From NCBI RefSeq assembly GCF_018531375.1, contig NZ_JAHBOH010000001.1, forward strand, positions 2,790,001 through 2,854,000: a stretch of DNA of 64,000 bases. Direction: 5' to 3'. Within the stretch, counting starts at the first letter, position 1, and the number at the start of each line of letters is the position of its first letter. A model generated the notes under the pieces. That model was not told the DNA's origin. It made no database searches and saw only the letters and a list, made by a program, of their open reading frames with translations. Positions 51,908-62,667 of this stretch are shown one piece after another. The position numbers and the translations under genes are program-made. The DNA is from Cellulomonas fulva. Lineage in GTDB: Bacteria > Actinomycetota > Actinomycetes > Actinomycetales > Cellulomonadaceae.

Positions 51908-52573
51908 ATGGGACGAATCAGAGTTGCCCCGGCGGCGATCGTCTCGCTGCTGCTTCTGCTGACACCGTCCTCGGCCAGCTCGGAGGGCGAGAGCCGGGGC
52001 AGCACGTTCCCGACTGATGGCCCGGCCCGCACGGCCACGAGCGATCCATCGGCGCCGCTGCAGTCGCCTGACGCGCGGCGGCCCGCCCGGCACATCGATC
52101 CAGGGGCCGGCGGGAGCCGCGCGTACGGCGTGGAGTCCATCGAGGAGCTGGCGGCGCGTGCCGATGTCATCGTCGTCGCCAGGATGGGGGACGACGCCGT
52201 CGAGGAGCCTGCTGACGAGGAGGGGGAGAGCGGCCTGTCCGCGGTGACGACGAGCGCCGCCGTGGCGGAGTGGATCAAGGGCGATGGTCGAGCCACTCTT
52301 CCCGTCACACAGCTGCCCTTGGACCTCATGGCTGAGGAGATCTCGCGCCTGGATCCCGGCTCGACATACGCGCTCTTCATGCACGAGACACGTCTCCGGG
52401 GCTCCGCACGCTTCATCCTGGTGGGAGGGGTCGGGGCGTACAAGATCGAGCCTGACGGAAGTCTGGTGCGGTCGGACGAGTCGGCCGACACGTTCCCGCA
52501 CCGCTACACCTCGCTCGACGCGCTGAAGCAGGACGTGTCCGACGCGCCGACACAGTGGGGCGAATGGCCGTAG
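51908..52573 (+). CDS. Secreted or lipid-free exported hypothetical protein
   Basis: 221 aa. A signal peptide is visible (basic start, AAIVSLLLLLTPSSA). The following stretch (about 25-75) is low-complexity. The rest forms an alpha/beta domain (ESIEELAARADVIVVARMG; LDPGSTYALFMHE) without a known family. ATG start; no strong ribosome-binding site visible. Lies among accessory genes of the 49.5-54 kb stretch. Confidence 0.6.
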   Translation: MGRIRVAPAAIVSLLLLLTPSSASSEGESRGSTFPTDGPARTATSDPSAPLQSPDARRPARHIDPGAGGSRAYGVESIEELAARADVIVVARMGDDAVEEPADEEGESGLSAVTTSAAVAEWIKGDGRATLPVTQLPLDLMAEEISRLDPGSTYALFMHETRLRGSARFILVGGVGAYKIEPDGSLVRSDESADTFPHRYTSLDALKQDVSDAPTQWGEWP

Positions 52574-52743
52574 TGCCGTACCGCTAGCGGCGGCTGGGCT
52601 CCTGCGCACGGCAGTCCTGGGCCACGGGTCGCCAGGTGGGGCGTGGCCGGTGTGGCCGCCGGGAGGCATGCCTGCTGGGCTCTGCCTCGCTCGATCGGCC
52701 GTGCCCGCCGGCGAGCGGGGGAGGGAGGGCTAGGGTCGGCACC

Positions 52744-53718
52744 GTGAAGGCGCCCTCGGTGACCATGCTGTGGGAGAGCGTCGACGCTCATGAGGCCCTC
52801 CTGGAGCGCTTCGGTTTCGCCGACGCCACCGCAGCTGCTCACCACCTCACGGTCGTGATCGCCGACCACTGGGACCTGCGCGTCACGTGCGAGCGCGTGG
52901 TCCTGAGCGACCAGAACCTCCTCGCGTGGGTGCACGCGGGCCCCCGTTCCTTCGTCGTCAAGGCATGTGCCGCCGAGGCGCTGTTCGCCCGTCTTGCCGG
53001 CATCGCGGAGGTGGTGGCCCTCATCGGCGGCAGGGGCCTGCCCGTGGCCGCGCCCGTGCCGGCGTTGGACGGTACCCACCGCGTGGTGGTCGCCGGGCCC
53101 GTGCCCCTGTCGGTGTTCGTCATGCCGCTGAACGCCGGCGCGCCGCTCGATCCACTCGATCATGCCGCACTGCGGGCGACTGGTGCGGCGCTGGCCCGGA
53201 TGCACCGCGCCTTGGCCGAGGTCGACCCTGAGCTCCCCGGACCGGTGCCGCACGCTCTGCTCGGGGCCGCCGGCCCAAGGCCGGTCAGTGCGCCGCCGGA
53301 GGACGCACCCGCCCGCGCCCGCGCTCCACGAGCGGCCGCCCGGCTCGACAGCCTGCTCGGAGGGCTGGCGAACCTCGGCGACACCACGACTCTCGTGCAC
53401 GGGGACGTCCGGGGGGCGAACGTGCTGATCGCCGACGGGGGAGCCGCCGTGCTGCTCGACCACGACAGCATGGGACTCGGGCACCGCGTGCTCGACCTCG
53501 CGCGAGGCGCCGCGACGATCGCGACCCAGTTCCGGAGCTGGGACCCACCGCCGCCCGGCGCCCACCTGCACGTGCTCGACGGGTACCGCGATGTGGCGGC
53601 ACTGTCGTCGCTCGAGGAGCAGTGGCTTCACGCCGCGCTGCTCGCGGAGAGTCTGCGCCAGATCCCGGCCGGCGACGACCCCGCCGGCTGGGCTGTTGCC
53701 GTCGAGCGCGACCTCTGA
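52744..53718 (+). CDS. Aminoglycoside phosphotransferase-family (APH) kinase-like protein
   Basis: 324 aa. Kinase-fold protein with TTLVHGDVRGANVLI (Brenner-type HGD-x4-N catalytic loop) and LLDHDSMGLGHRVLDLA (metal-binding Asp). The N-lobe is visible as FVVKACAAEALF with the Lys. Substrate unknown; such proteins phosphorylate sugars, antibiotics or small alcohols. GTG 52744 chosen as start since upstream sequence is leader-like. It lies alone downstream of the secreted hypothetical gene. Confidence 0.8.
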   Translation: MKAPSVTMLWESVDAHEALLERFGFADATAAAHHLTVVIADHWDLRVTCERVVLSDQNLLAWVHAGPRSFVVKACAAEALFARLAGIAEVVALIGGRGLPVAAPVPALDGTHRVVVAGPVPLSVFVMPLNAGAPLDPLDHAALRATGAALARMHRALAEVDPELPGPVPHALLGAAGPRPVSAPPEDAPARARAPRAAARLDSLLGGLANLGDTTTLVHGDVRGANVLIADGGAAVLLDHDSMGLGHRVLDLARGAATIATQFRSWDPPPPGAHLHVLDGYRDVAALSSLEEQWLHAALLAESLRQIPAGDDPAGWAVAVERDL

Positions 53719-53789
53719 CCCGCAGGACGCACGCGAGGCGAGCCTGCCGGAGGAGGAGCAGTGCCGACGCCCGACGACGACGAACTGAC

Positions 53790-53803
53790 ATAATGTACAT
53801 TAT
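53790..53803. promoter_or_regulatory. AT-rich perfect palindrome ATAATGTACATTAT
   Basis: A 14-base perfect palindrome in a GC-rich setting, 63 bases before the UPF0303 gene. TGTACA-centred sites are typical of dimeric regulators. No cognate regulator is adjacent. Could also include a -10 (TAATGT). Confidence 0.6.
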
Positions 53804-53865
53804 CGGCGTTTGCGCCTCAGCGGCCTGAGGTGCCCGTGGCAGGGCTTCTGCGGCACGATGAACGC

Positions 53866-54372
53866 ATGAGCCAGCCCAGCGCTGCGTCCTCCGCAGCCCG
53901 GAACGACGAGATCACCGCGACGATCGCGCAGGTCGAGGCGCAGGAGCGCGATCTCGTCTTCACGAGGTTCGACAACGACGACGCCTGGGCGCTCGGCTGC
54001 CTGCTCGTCGAGCTCGCGACCGAGCGCGACCTGGCCGTCACCGTCGACATCCGCAGGGCCGGCCAGCAGCTGTTCCACGCGGCGCGGCCCGGCACGACGG
54101 CGGACAACGACAGCTGGATCGAGCGCAAGACGCGCGTCGTGATGCGGTTCGGCGCGTCGTCGTTCCTCGTCGGCCTGCGCGCGACCGCACGCGGGACGAC
54201 GTTCGCCGACCAGCACGGACTCGACCTGCAGGAGTACGCCGCGCACGGCGGGTGCTTCCCGGTGCGCGTCGAAGGCGTTGGGTTGGTCGGCACGGTCACG
54301 GTCTCCGGGCTGCCGCAGGCCGACGACCACGCGCTCGTCGTGGAGGCCGTGCGCCGCTTCCTGGGCCGCTAG
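53866..54372 (+). CDS. UPF0303/HbpS-like protein (heme-degrading domain)
   Basis: 168 aa. DDAWALGCLLVELATERDLAVTVDIRRAGQQLFHAARPGTTADNDSWIERKTRVV is characteristic of the YbcM/UPF0303 family, related to HbpS heme-binding proteins. Members are annotated as heme-degrading, but biochemical evidence is limited. An AT-rich palindrome precedes it. Ends 22 nt before the convergent UvrA-like gene. Confidence 0.85.
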   Translation: MSQPSAASSAARNDEITATIAQVEAQERDLVFTRFDNDDAWALGCLLVELATERDLAVTVDIRRAGQQLFHAARPGTTADNDSWIERKTRVVMRFGASSFLVGLRATARGTTFADQHGLDLQEYAAHGGCFPVRVEGVGLVGTVTVSGLPQADDHALVVEAVRRFLGR

Positions 54373-54394
54373 CCCGCTTGCCGGCGGGCGGCGG

Positions 54395-56776
<2,382 letters not shown>

Positions 56777-56904
56777 CCGTGTCTCCCCGTGTCCCCTCGT
56801 GGTCCCGGCGTGCCCCGGGCGCGCGGCGTGGTGCGCGGCCCTGGTGAGCCGGGCACCACGCTAGCCGCCCCCGCCGACAAGCCGGTGGCGACGGCCGCGG
56901 GCCG

Positions 56905-57315
56905 TCAGGCCGCTGCGTTGATGCGGATGAGGTTGCCGGAGGGGTCCCGCACCGCGCAGTCCCGCACGCCGTAGGGCTGGTCGGTCGGCTCCTGGACGAT
57001 CTCGGCGTCCGCGGCCTGCAGCCGCTCGAAGAGCCCGTCCAGGTCCGGCGTGGCGAGGGTGACCGCGCCGTAGCTGCCCTTGGCGATGAGCTCGAGGATG
57101 GTGCGCCGCTCGTCGTCGGTGATGCCCGGGTCCACGGCCGGCGGGTGCAGGACGATCGAGGTGCCCGGCTGCCCGGGCGGTCCGACGGTCAGCCAGCGCA
57201 GCCCGTCGTACCCCACGTCGTTGCGGACCTCGAAGCCGAGGAGGTCGCGGTAGAACGCGAGCGTCGCGTCCGGGTCGGTCTGCGGGAGGAACGCGTAGTG
57301 GATGGTGATGTCCAT
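56905..57315 (-). CDS. VOC-family protein (first of a mirror pair)
   Basis: 136 aa, single VOC/glyoxalase fold: ITIHYAFLPQTDPDATLAFYRDLLGFEVRNDV, then VQEPTDQPYGVRDCAVRDPSGNLIRI. ATG 57315 is chosen because the fold starts there; GTG 57324 is possible. Followed upstream by an AraC-type regulator gene (11 nt away) in the same direction. A close paralogue lies at 58323. Confidence 0.9.
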   Translation of the reverse strand: MDITIHYAFLPQTDPDATLAFYRDLLGFEVRNDVGYDGLRWLTVGPPGQPGTSIVLHPPAVDPGITDDERRTILELIAKGSYGAVTLATPDLDGLFERLQAADAEIVQEPTDQPYGVRDCAVRDPSGNLIRINAAA

Positions 57316-57325
57316 GGCCGTCACG

Positions 57326-57778
57326 CTAGGCCGTGGCCGCGGGCCGTGCTTCTCGATTCCTGACCGGTCGCGTGACCTGCTTGGCGTGGCAGGACGGCAG
57401 CTCCGGCGCCGGTCCCGTGCCCGCCGGCCGGTGCCGCGCGCGGTACACGCTCGGCGGCACGCCCACCAGCTCGGTGAAGCGCGTGCTGAACGTCCCGAGC
57501 GACTGGCAGCCGACGGCGAAGCACACGTCGGTCACCGACAGGTCGCCGATCCGCAGCAGTGCCATCGCGCGCTCGATCCGGCGAGTCATCAGGTAGGCGT
57601 ACACGGACTCGCCGTACGCGAGCCGGAACTGACGGCTGAGGTGCCCGGCGGACATGCTCGCGCCGCGTGCGAGCGCCTCGACGTCCAGCGGCTGCGCGTA
57701 CTCCCGGTCGATCCGGTCCCGCACCCGGCGCAGCCGGGCGAGGTCCCGCAGCCGCTGCTGCTCGTCGGAGGTGGTCAC
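57326..57778 (-). CDS. AraC-family transcriptional regulator (first of a mirror pair)
   Basis: 150 aa consisting mainly of the AraC HTH pair (QPLDVEALARGASMSAGHLSRQFRLAYGESVYAYLMTRRIERAMALLR; VTDVCFAVGCQSLGTFSTRFTELVGVPPSVYR), without a separate sensing domain. Probably regulates the adjacent VOC gene. Start GTG 57778, 74 nt from the divergent second regulator. Confidence 0.9.
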   Translation of the reverse strand: MTTSDEQQRLRDLARLRRVRDRIDREYAQPLDVEALARGASMSAGHLSRQFRLAYGESVYAYLMTRRIERAMALLRIGDLSVTDVCFAVGCQSLGTFSTRFTELVGVPPSVYRARHRPAGTGPAPELPSCHAKQVTRPVRNREARPAATA

Positions 57779-57852
57779 GCACCGATCCTGCCCCGTCGAC
57801 GGGCGCCTGCCCACCTCCGGACGCGTGTCGGGCATGGGCCAGGATGGGCGCC

Positions 57853-58287
57853 GTGACCCGGGAGAGCGAGGACACCAACCGGCGGCTGCTGCGCGCCCGC
57901 GACGCGATGGACCGTCGGTACGCCGAACCGCTCGACGTCGCGGCGCTCGCCCGCGTCGCCTGCATGTCCTCGTCGCACTTCGCGCGCGAGTTCCGGCGCG
58001 TCTTCGGCGAGACGCCGTACCGCTACCTGCAGCGGCGTCGCGTCGAGCGCGCCATGTTCCTGCTGCGCACGACGAGCTCGAGCGTGACGGACGTGTGCAT
58101 GGAGGTGGGGTTCACGAGCCTGGGCACGTTCAGCCGCACCTTCACCGAGGTCGTCGGCTGCTCGCCGCGCGCCTACCGCGACGCGACCGCGGGCCGGCCG
58201 CAGCCCGCGTCCGGATCGTTCGCGATGCGCTGGGGACGGCCGAGCAGTTTCGGAGAAGCGCACCTGCCGCCGGCGCCCCTAGCGTGA
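57853..58287 (+). CDS. AraC-family transcriptional regulator (second of a mirror pair)
   Basis: 144 aa, clear paralogue of the one on the other strand: EPLDVAALARVACMSSSHFAREFRRVFGETPYRYLQRRRVERAMFLLR; VTDVCMEVGFTSLGTFSRTFTEVVGCSPRAYR. GTG 57853 preferred, with AGGATGGG upstream; ATG 57844 is in frame. The VOC gene follows 35 nt after the stop. Confidence 0.9.
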   Translation: MTRESEDTNRRLLRARDAMDRRYAEPLDVAALARVACMSSSHFAREFRRVFGETPYRYLQRRRVERAMFLLRTTSSSVTDVCMEVGFTSLGTFSRTFTEVVGCSPRAYRDATAGRPQPASGSFAMRWGRPSSFGEAHLPPAPLA

Positions 58288-58322
58288 CGGACGTCCGACC
58301 ACGCACCACGAGAGGGGCTCCC

Positions 58323-58724
58323 ATGCTCACCCGGAACAACCTGTCCTCCGTCTTCGTCCTCGACCAGGACCAGGCGCTCGAGTTCTACGTCGGCGTCCTG
58401 GGCCTCGAGGTCAGCGCCGACGTGGACTTCGGCCCCATGCGCTGGCTCACGGTCCGCGTGCCCGGCGACCGCAAGGAGATCCTGCTCGAGCGGCCCGGGC
58501 CTCCCGCGCAGGACGAGAAGACGGCGGAGCAGGTGCGCGACCTCGTCACCAAGGGCGCGGGCGGCGGGTGGCTCGCCTTCACGACCGACGACGTCGACGG
58601 CACCTTCGAGCGACTGGTCGCCGCGGGCGTGGACGTGACCCAGGAGCCGATGGACCAGCCCTACGGCCGTGACTTCGGGATCCGCGACCCGTTCGGCAAC
58701 CACCTGCGCATCGGCGACGTCTGA
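58323..58724 (+). CDS. VOC-family protein (second of a mirror pair)
   Basis: 133 aa. LSSVFVLDQDQALEFYVGVLGLEVSADVDFGPMRWLTVRVPGD, then VTQEPMDQPYGRDFGIRDPFGNHLRI. It shares the EPxDQPYG motif with the mirrored copy. A lactoylglutathione lyase-like or resistance function is often annotated, but no substrate is shown. ATG 58323 with GAGAGGGG upstream. Confidence 0.9.
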   Translation: MLTRNNLSSVFVLDQDQALEFYVGVLGLEVSADVDFGPMRWLTVRVPGDRKEILLERPGPPAQDEKTAEQVRDLVTKGAGGGWLAFTTDDVDGTFERLVAAGVDVTQEPMDQPYGRDFGIRDPFGNHLRIGDV

Positions 58725-58742
58725 CGCTGCCACGACGCCACG

Positions 58743-59591
58743 TCAGAAGACGGCGAGCGCCTGGTCGAGCAGGCGCAGGCCCTGCGCCTCGAACGCCTCG
58801 TCGCCGACCTGGTGCGCCCACGCGGCGGTGGCGACGGCCTCGCGGAGCCGCACGCGATGCCAGGCCGCAGGTTCGCGCGGGTCGCGGCCGTAGCCCTCGA
58901 GGAACGCTGCCTCGAGCCGCGGGTCGCGCGCGAACTCCTGGCCCGCCAGGCGCGCCAGGTCGGTCATCGCGGGGCGCCAGGCCGCCCGCCCGAAGTCGAT
59001 CACGCGGACCACACCGGAGTCGACCAGCCAGTTCCGGGGCTGCCAGTCGCCGTGGGTCGGCACGAGCGTCGCCGGCGCGTCGGGCCAGGTCGCGACGAGC
59101 GCGCGGACGTGGTCGACGGTCGCGTCGGCGATGCGGTGCCGGGCGCCCAGCCAACGCAACGTGCGGGCGTTCTCGCGCGCCTCGTGCTCGTCGTCGACGA
59201 CGGAGGCCTGAGCGTGCAGCGCCGCGAGCAGGGTTCCTGCCTGCCGGTACGTCCGCTCGTCGTCCGCAGCCGGGGACCCGAGCACCAGCCGCCCGGGGAG
59301 CCACTGCCGGACCAGGAGCTTCGCCGCGCGGTCCGCTCGGAGCAGGGCGGGCGCGCCGCCGGTGGCGACCCACGGGTCCAGCCACCGCTCGTGCGCGTCG
59401 ATCTCCCGCGCCAGGTGGTGGTCGGCTCCGTCGCCCGCCTTCACCAGCAGGCGCCGCCCGTCGTGCTCGACCTCCAGCACCGTCGTGCCGACGAGCCCCC
59501 AGGAGTGGTCCTTCACCACGACGAGCCCCGGGGCCCACTCGTCCAGCAGCCGCAGCTGGCGGTCGTCGAGGCGGGTTCCGACCGGGCGCAC
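58743..59591 (-). CDS. Aminoglycoside phosphotransferase-family protein
   Basis: 282 aa. LVPTHGDWQPRNWLVDSG is the catalytic loop (HGD-x4-N) and VIDFGRAAWRPAMTDLA the metal-binding Asp region. The N-lobe has GRRLLVKAGDG with the Lys and an HLAREIDAHERWL helix. Small-molecule kinase of unknown substrate. GTG 59591 is preferred; the frame stays open upstream without support. It ends 18 nt from the convergent VOC stop. Confidence 0.85.
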   Translation of the reverse strand: MRPVGTRLDDRQLRLLDEWAPGLVVVKDHSWGLVGTTVLEVEHDGRRLLVKAGDGADHHLAREIDAHERWLDPWVATGGAPALLRADRAAKLLVRQWLPGRLVLGSPAADDERTYRQAGTLLAALHAQASVVDDEHEARENARTLRWLGARHRIADATVDHVRALVATWPDAPATLVPTHGDWQPRNWLVDSGVVRVIDFGRAAWRPAMTDLARLAGQEFARDPRLEAAFLEGYGRDPREPAAWHRVRLREAVATAAWAHQVGDEAFEAQGLRLLDQALAVF

Positions 59592-59623
59592 CCGCCGATC
59601 GTAGGGTGCGCCCGGCCGGCCGG

Positions 59624-61960
59624 TCAGGGGGTGTAGACCGAGGGCCGCGCCGGCGGGGTGAAGCCGTCGCCCAGGAAGAAGCCGGTGTGCGGCGGCTGGT
59701 TGTACGCGGTGTTCTGCCACGCGATCGCCACGCGGTACGTCTGGTCGTGCAGCAGCGTGGTCAGCCGCAGGCTCGTCGGGATCGGCGTCGCGTAGATCCT
59801 CAGGGCCGAGTCGTCGCTCGTCGGCCAGACGACCTCCTCCCGCCAGTCCCCCAGCAGGTCACCGGACAGCGACGGGGTGGACTTGGTCCCGTTGTTGGAG
59901 TGCACCCCGGACGCCGTCAGGAGCCGGGCGTCGCCGCCCGTGCCGTACTTGTCGATCCTGGTGCCGTCGAGCAGCTCCCGGACCGGGTCGCCGTCCCACC
60001 AGGCCAGGAAGTTGGTCGACGACGGCTTGCGTCCCACGCCCACGCCGGAGGTGTTCAGGAGCTGGGAGTCGGACGACGACCACGACTCCGCGCCCGGCGA
60101 GCCCGCCCACACGTCGTCGGACACCCCACGCCCGTTGTCCCCCTTCGCGGCCGTGCGCCACAGGATCTGACCGGTACGCGCGTCCGCCATCCAGGAGTCC
60201 GGCTGGTTCGCGGACTCGGTGACCTTGTAGTACTCGAGGCCGGGCCGGCTCGGGATCAGGTCGCCCAGGTGCCCCGCGTCGCCGTGGCCCGTGCGGGTGT
60301 TCCACAGGACCCGGCCGTCGTCGTCGATCGCGGCCGCGCCGTAGACGATCTCCTGGCGGCCGTCCGCGTCGACGTCGGCGATCGCGAGCGAGTGGTTGCC
60401 CTGGCCCGCCACCGCCGAGTTCCCGGAGGTCGAGCTGTTCGAGTCGAAGGTCCAGCGCCGCGTCAGCGTCCCGTTGCGGTAGTCCCACGCCACGACGACC
60501 GCGCGCGTGTAGTAGCCGCGCGCCATGATGATCGACGGCCGCACGCCGTCCAGGTACGCGGTGCCGGCCAGGAAGCGGTCCACGCGGTTGCCGTAGCTGT
60601 CGCCCCAGCTCGAGACCGTGCCGCGGGGCGGGACGTAGCTCGTCGTCGCGCCGACCGAGCCGTCGCGGCCCTCGAAGACCGTGAAGTACTCCGGGCCCGC
60701 CAGCACGTAGCCGGAGGAGTTGCGGTGGTCGGCGTTCGCGTCGCCGATCACCTGGCCCGTGCCGGAGCGGGTGCCGTCGGCCGTCTTGACCGCGACCTCG
60801 GCGCCGCCGTCCCCGTCGAAGTCGTACACCTGGAACTGCGTGTAGTGCGCGCCCGCCCGGATGTTGCGGCCCAGGTCGATGCGCCACAGGCGGGTCCCGT
60901 CGAGCCGGTAGCCGTCGAGGTAGACGTTGCCCGTGACGCCGGACTGCGAGTTGTCCTTCGCGTTCGTCGGGTCCCACTTGAGGACGATGTCCAGGTCGCC
61001 GTCACCGTCGAGGTCGCCGACGCTCGCGTCGTTCGCGGTGTAGGCCGCGCCCGGCTTGGAGATGGGCACGTCGAGGTAGCCGTTGGCGAACGTCAGGCTC
61101 GCGGCCGACGCCGCCTGCTCCGTGCCGTTGACCACGGCGCGCACGGTGTAGCGAGCGCTCGCGGACGCGCCGTTGTCGAGATAGCTCGTCGCCGTGGTGA
61201 GCGGGGACGACGTGATCCGCGTGCCGTCGCGGTAGACGTGGAAGCCCACGCCCGCCGGGTCCGTGCCGAGCAGCCGCCACTGGACCAGGTTCCCGCTGCC
61301 CGAGCGCACGCTGATCACGCCCCGGTCGAGCCGCTCCGCCTGCCACGCCCCCGCCGGGGGCGCCGTCGTGGTGGGCGTGGGCGTCGGTGTGGGCTGCGTC
61401 GTCGGCGTCGGCGTGGGCGTCGGGGTGGGGGTGGTCGTCGGGCTCGCCGTCGGGGACGACGAGGGCGAGACCGCGCCGGTGCACGTCGTGCCGTTGAGCG
61501 CGATGCTCGTCGGGACCGTGTTGGACGTGCCGGACGCACCGATGAAGCCGAAGCCGGCCGACCCGCCGGTGCCGAGCGACGCGTTCCAGTCGACGTTGCG
61601 TGCGGTGACCTGGCTGCCGCTCTGGGTGACGCTCGCGTTCCAGGCCTGGTTCACCGTCTGGCCGTCGGCGAAGCGCCACGACACCGTCCAGCCGGTCACC
61701 GCGTCGCCGAGGTTGGTGACGCGCACGTCCGCGGCGAAGCCCCCGCCCCACTGGCTCGCCACGGTGTAGGTGGCCGCGCAGCCCGCGGCGGCGGTCGCCG
61801 CCGGCGCGAGCGCGACGCCGCCGACGAGCAGGCCACCCACCGCGACTCCCGCGATCGCGGCGCCGGTCCCGGCTCGAGGGCTGCTGCCCCCTCGTCGTCG
61901 GCGCTCCCCCGTTCGGGGTGCCGTCGGGATCGGGTCCGTGGTCCGTGTGCTCCGTCGCAT
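59624..61960 (-). CDS. Secreted PL11 rhamnogalacturonan lyase with N-terminal CBM2
   Basis: 778 aa. A long twin-Arg-like basic start and signal peptide (to about residue 58) precede a CBM2 (about 60-160), a Pro/Thr linker of about 45 residues and a PL11 beta-propeller domain. PL11 features: DRGVISVRSGSGNLVQWRLLG, DGDLDIVLKWDPTNAKDNSQ, TQFQVYDFDGDGGAEVAVKTADGT, and a C-terminal WREEVVWP and PPHTGFFLGDGF. Several calcium-binding DxDxDG loops are seen. Cleaves rhamnogalacturonan I of pectin. A LacI-type palindrome lies 64-73 nt upstream. Confidence 0.92.
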   Translation of the reverse strand: MRRSTRTTDPIPTAPRTGERRRRGGSSPRAGTGAAIAGVAVGGLLVGGVALAPAATAAAGCAATYTVASQWGGGFAADVRVTNLGDAVTGWTVSWRFADGQTVNQAWNASVTQSGSQVTARNVDWNASLGTGGSAGFGFIGASGTSNTVPTSIALNGTTCTGAVSPSSSPTASPTTTPTPTPTPTPTTQPTPTPTPTTTAPPAGAWQAERLDRGVISVRSGSGNLVQWRLLGTDPAGVGFHVYRDGTRITSSPLTTATSYLDNGASASARYTVRAVVNGTEQAASAASLTFANGYLDVPISKPGAAYTANDASVGDLDGDGDLDIVLKWDPTNAKDNSQSGVTGNVYLDGYRLDGTRLWRIDLGRNIRAGAHYTQFQVYDFDGDGGAEVAVKTADGTRSGTGQVIGDANADHRNSSGYVLAGPEYFTVFEGRDGSVGATTSYVPPRGTVSSWGDSYGNRVDRFLAGTAYLDGVRPSIIMARGYYTRAVVVAWDYRNGTLTRRWTFDSNSSTSGNSAVAGQGNHSLAIADVDADGRQEIVYGAAAIDDDGRVLWNTRTGHGDAGHLGDLIPSRPGLEYYKVTESANQPDSWMADARTGQILWRTAAKGDNGRGVSDDVWAGSPGAESWSSSDSQLLNTSGVGVGRKPSSTNFLAWWDGDPVRELLDGTRIDKYGTGGDARLLTASGVHSNNGTKSTPSLSGDLLGDWREEVVWPTSDDSALRIYATPIPTSLRLTTLLHDQTYRVAIAWQNTAYNQPPHTGFFLGDGFTPPARPSVYTP

Positions 61961-62023
61961 GCCGGGGACGCTATGTGAGCGCACACATCGGGACCAGGTC
62001 TCGGACGGTCCCGATCGGTGGCC

Positions 62024-62033
62024 GAATCGATTC
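62024..62033. promoter_or_regulatory. LacI-type palindrome GAATCGATTC upstream of PL11
   Basis: Perfect 10-base palindrome with core AATCGATT, identical in core to the site upstream of GH6. Preceded by C as in that site (CGAATCGATT). It sits 64-73 nt before the PL11 start, within the likely promoter. Confidence 0.6.
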
Positions 62034-62128
62034 AGCGCCACCCGACCCCAGCCCCCTGCCCCCGACGGCCGTCCACAGGTGCCGGCCCGCTCCCCCGCCG
62101 ACCGCCCGCCGGCCGCACGCTCGTCGCC

Positions 62129-62620
62129 ATGGTGACTCCTGCGCCCCACCCCGACGGCCACGGCCGCGACGCGATCGGCCCCGACGACCACCTCGCGGAC
62201 GTGGCCGGGCTGATGGACCTCCCGGTGCGGGCGCCGGGTGAGGCGCTCACCGTGCTGGTGCCGATCGTGGGGCCCGAGGCACGCGGGCCGCTCGCCGTGT
62301 GGTGCCTGCTGCTGGACGCGGACGACCGCCCGCTGCGGCCCGTGGTCGTCGTCGACGACCCGCCCGACCCCGAGCTCGTCGGCCGCGGCTTCGGCGGTGC
62401 CCTGATGGAGGACCTCGCGGCCGCGCTCGACGAGCACGCGCTCGGGGGTTCGGTCGTCGTCGCCATCGTCGGGGAACGACGTCACCGGCCCGTGTGCACC
62501 TCCACGTGGGTCACCGCGCTGGCCACGGGCGCCGCGGCGGCGGGCGTGCCGCTGCGCGGCGTCGTCGTCGTCGGGCCGCGCGGACCGCGCGCGCTCGCCT
62601 GGCACCGGGGCGACGGGTGA
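62129..62620 (+). CDS. Hypothetical protein
   Basis: 163 aa, mixed alpha/beta, Gly/Ala/Val-rich. Strand-helix patterns (LTVLVPIVGP; LAVWCLLLDADDRPLRPVVVVDD; GGSVVVAIVGERR; PLRGVVVVGPRGPRAL) suggest a Rossmann-like or DUF-type single domain. No clear motif and no obvious ribosome-binding site; ATG 62129 preferred. Divergent from the PL11 lyase. Confidence 0.6.
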   Translation: MVTPAPHPDGHGRDAIGPDDHLADVAGLMDLPVRAPGEALTVLVPIVGPEARGPLAVWCLLLDADDRPLRPVVVVDDPPDPELVGRGFGGALMEDLAAALDEHALGGSVVVAIVGERRHRPVCTSTWVTALATGAAAAGVPLRGVVVVGPRGPRALAWHRGDG

Positions 62621-62667
62621 TCGCGCTGCGGGCTGCGGCGGCGCGGCACCACCCCCGCACCGCCCGC

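Noticed and set aside
61355..61450. GC-rich repeat array inside the PL11 gene as a mobile or CRISPR-like repeat
   Set aside because: It is the Pro/Thr linker coding sequence between CBM2 and the catalytic domain.
59606..61978. 790-codon plus-strand frame over the PL11 gene
   Set aside because: Low-complexity Arg/Val/Asp/Ala sequence, antisense to a clear secreted lyase.
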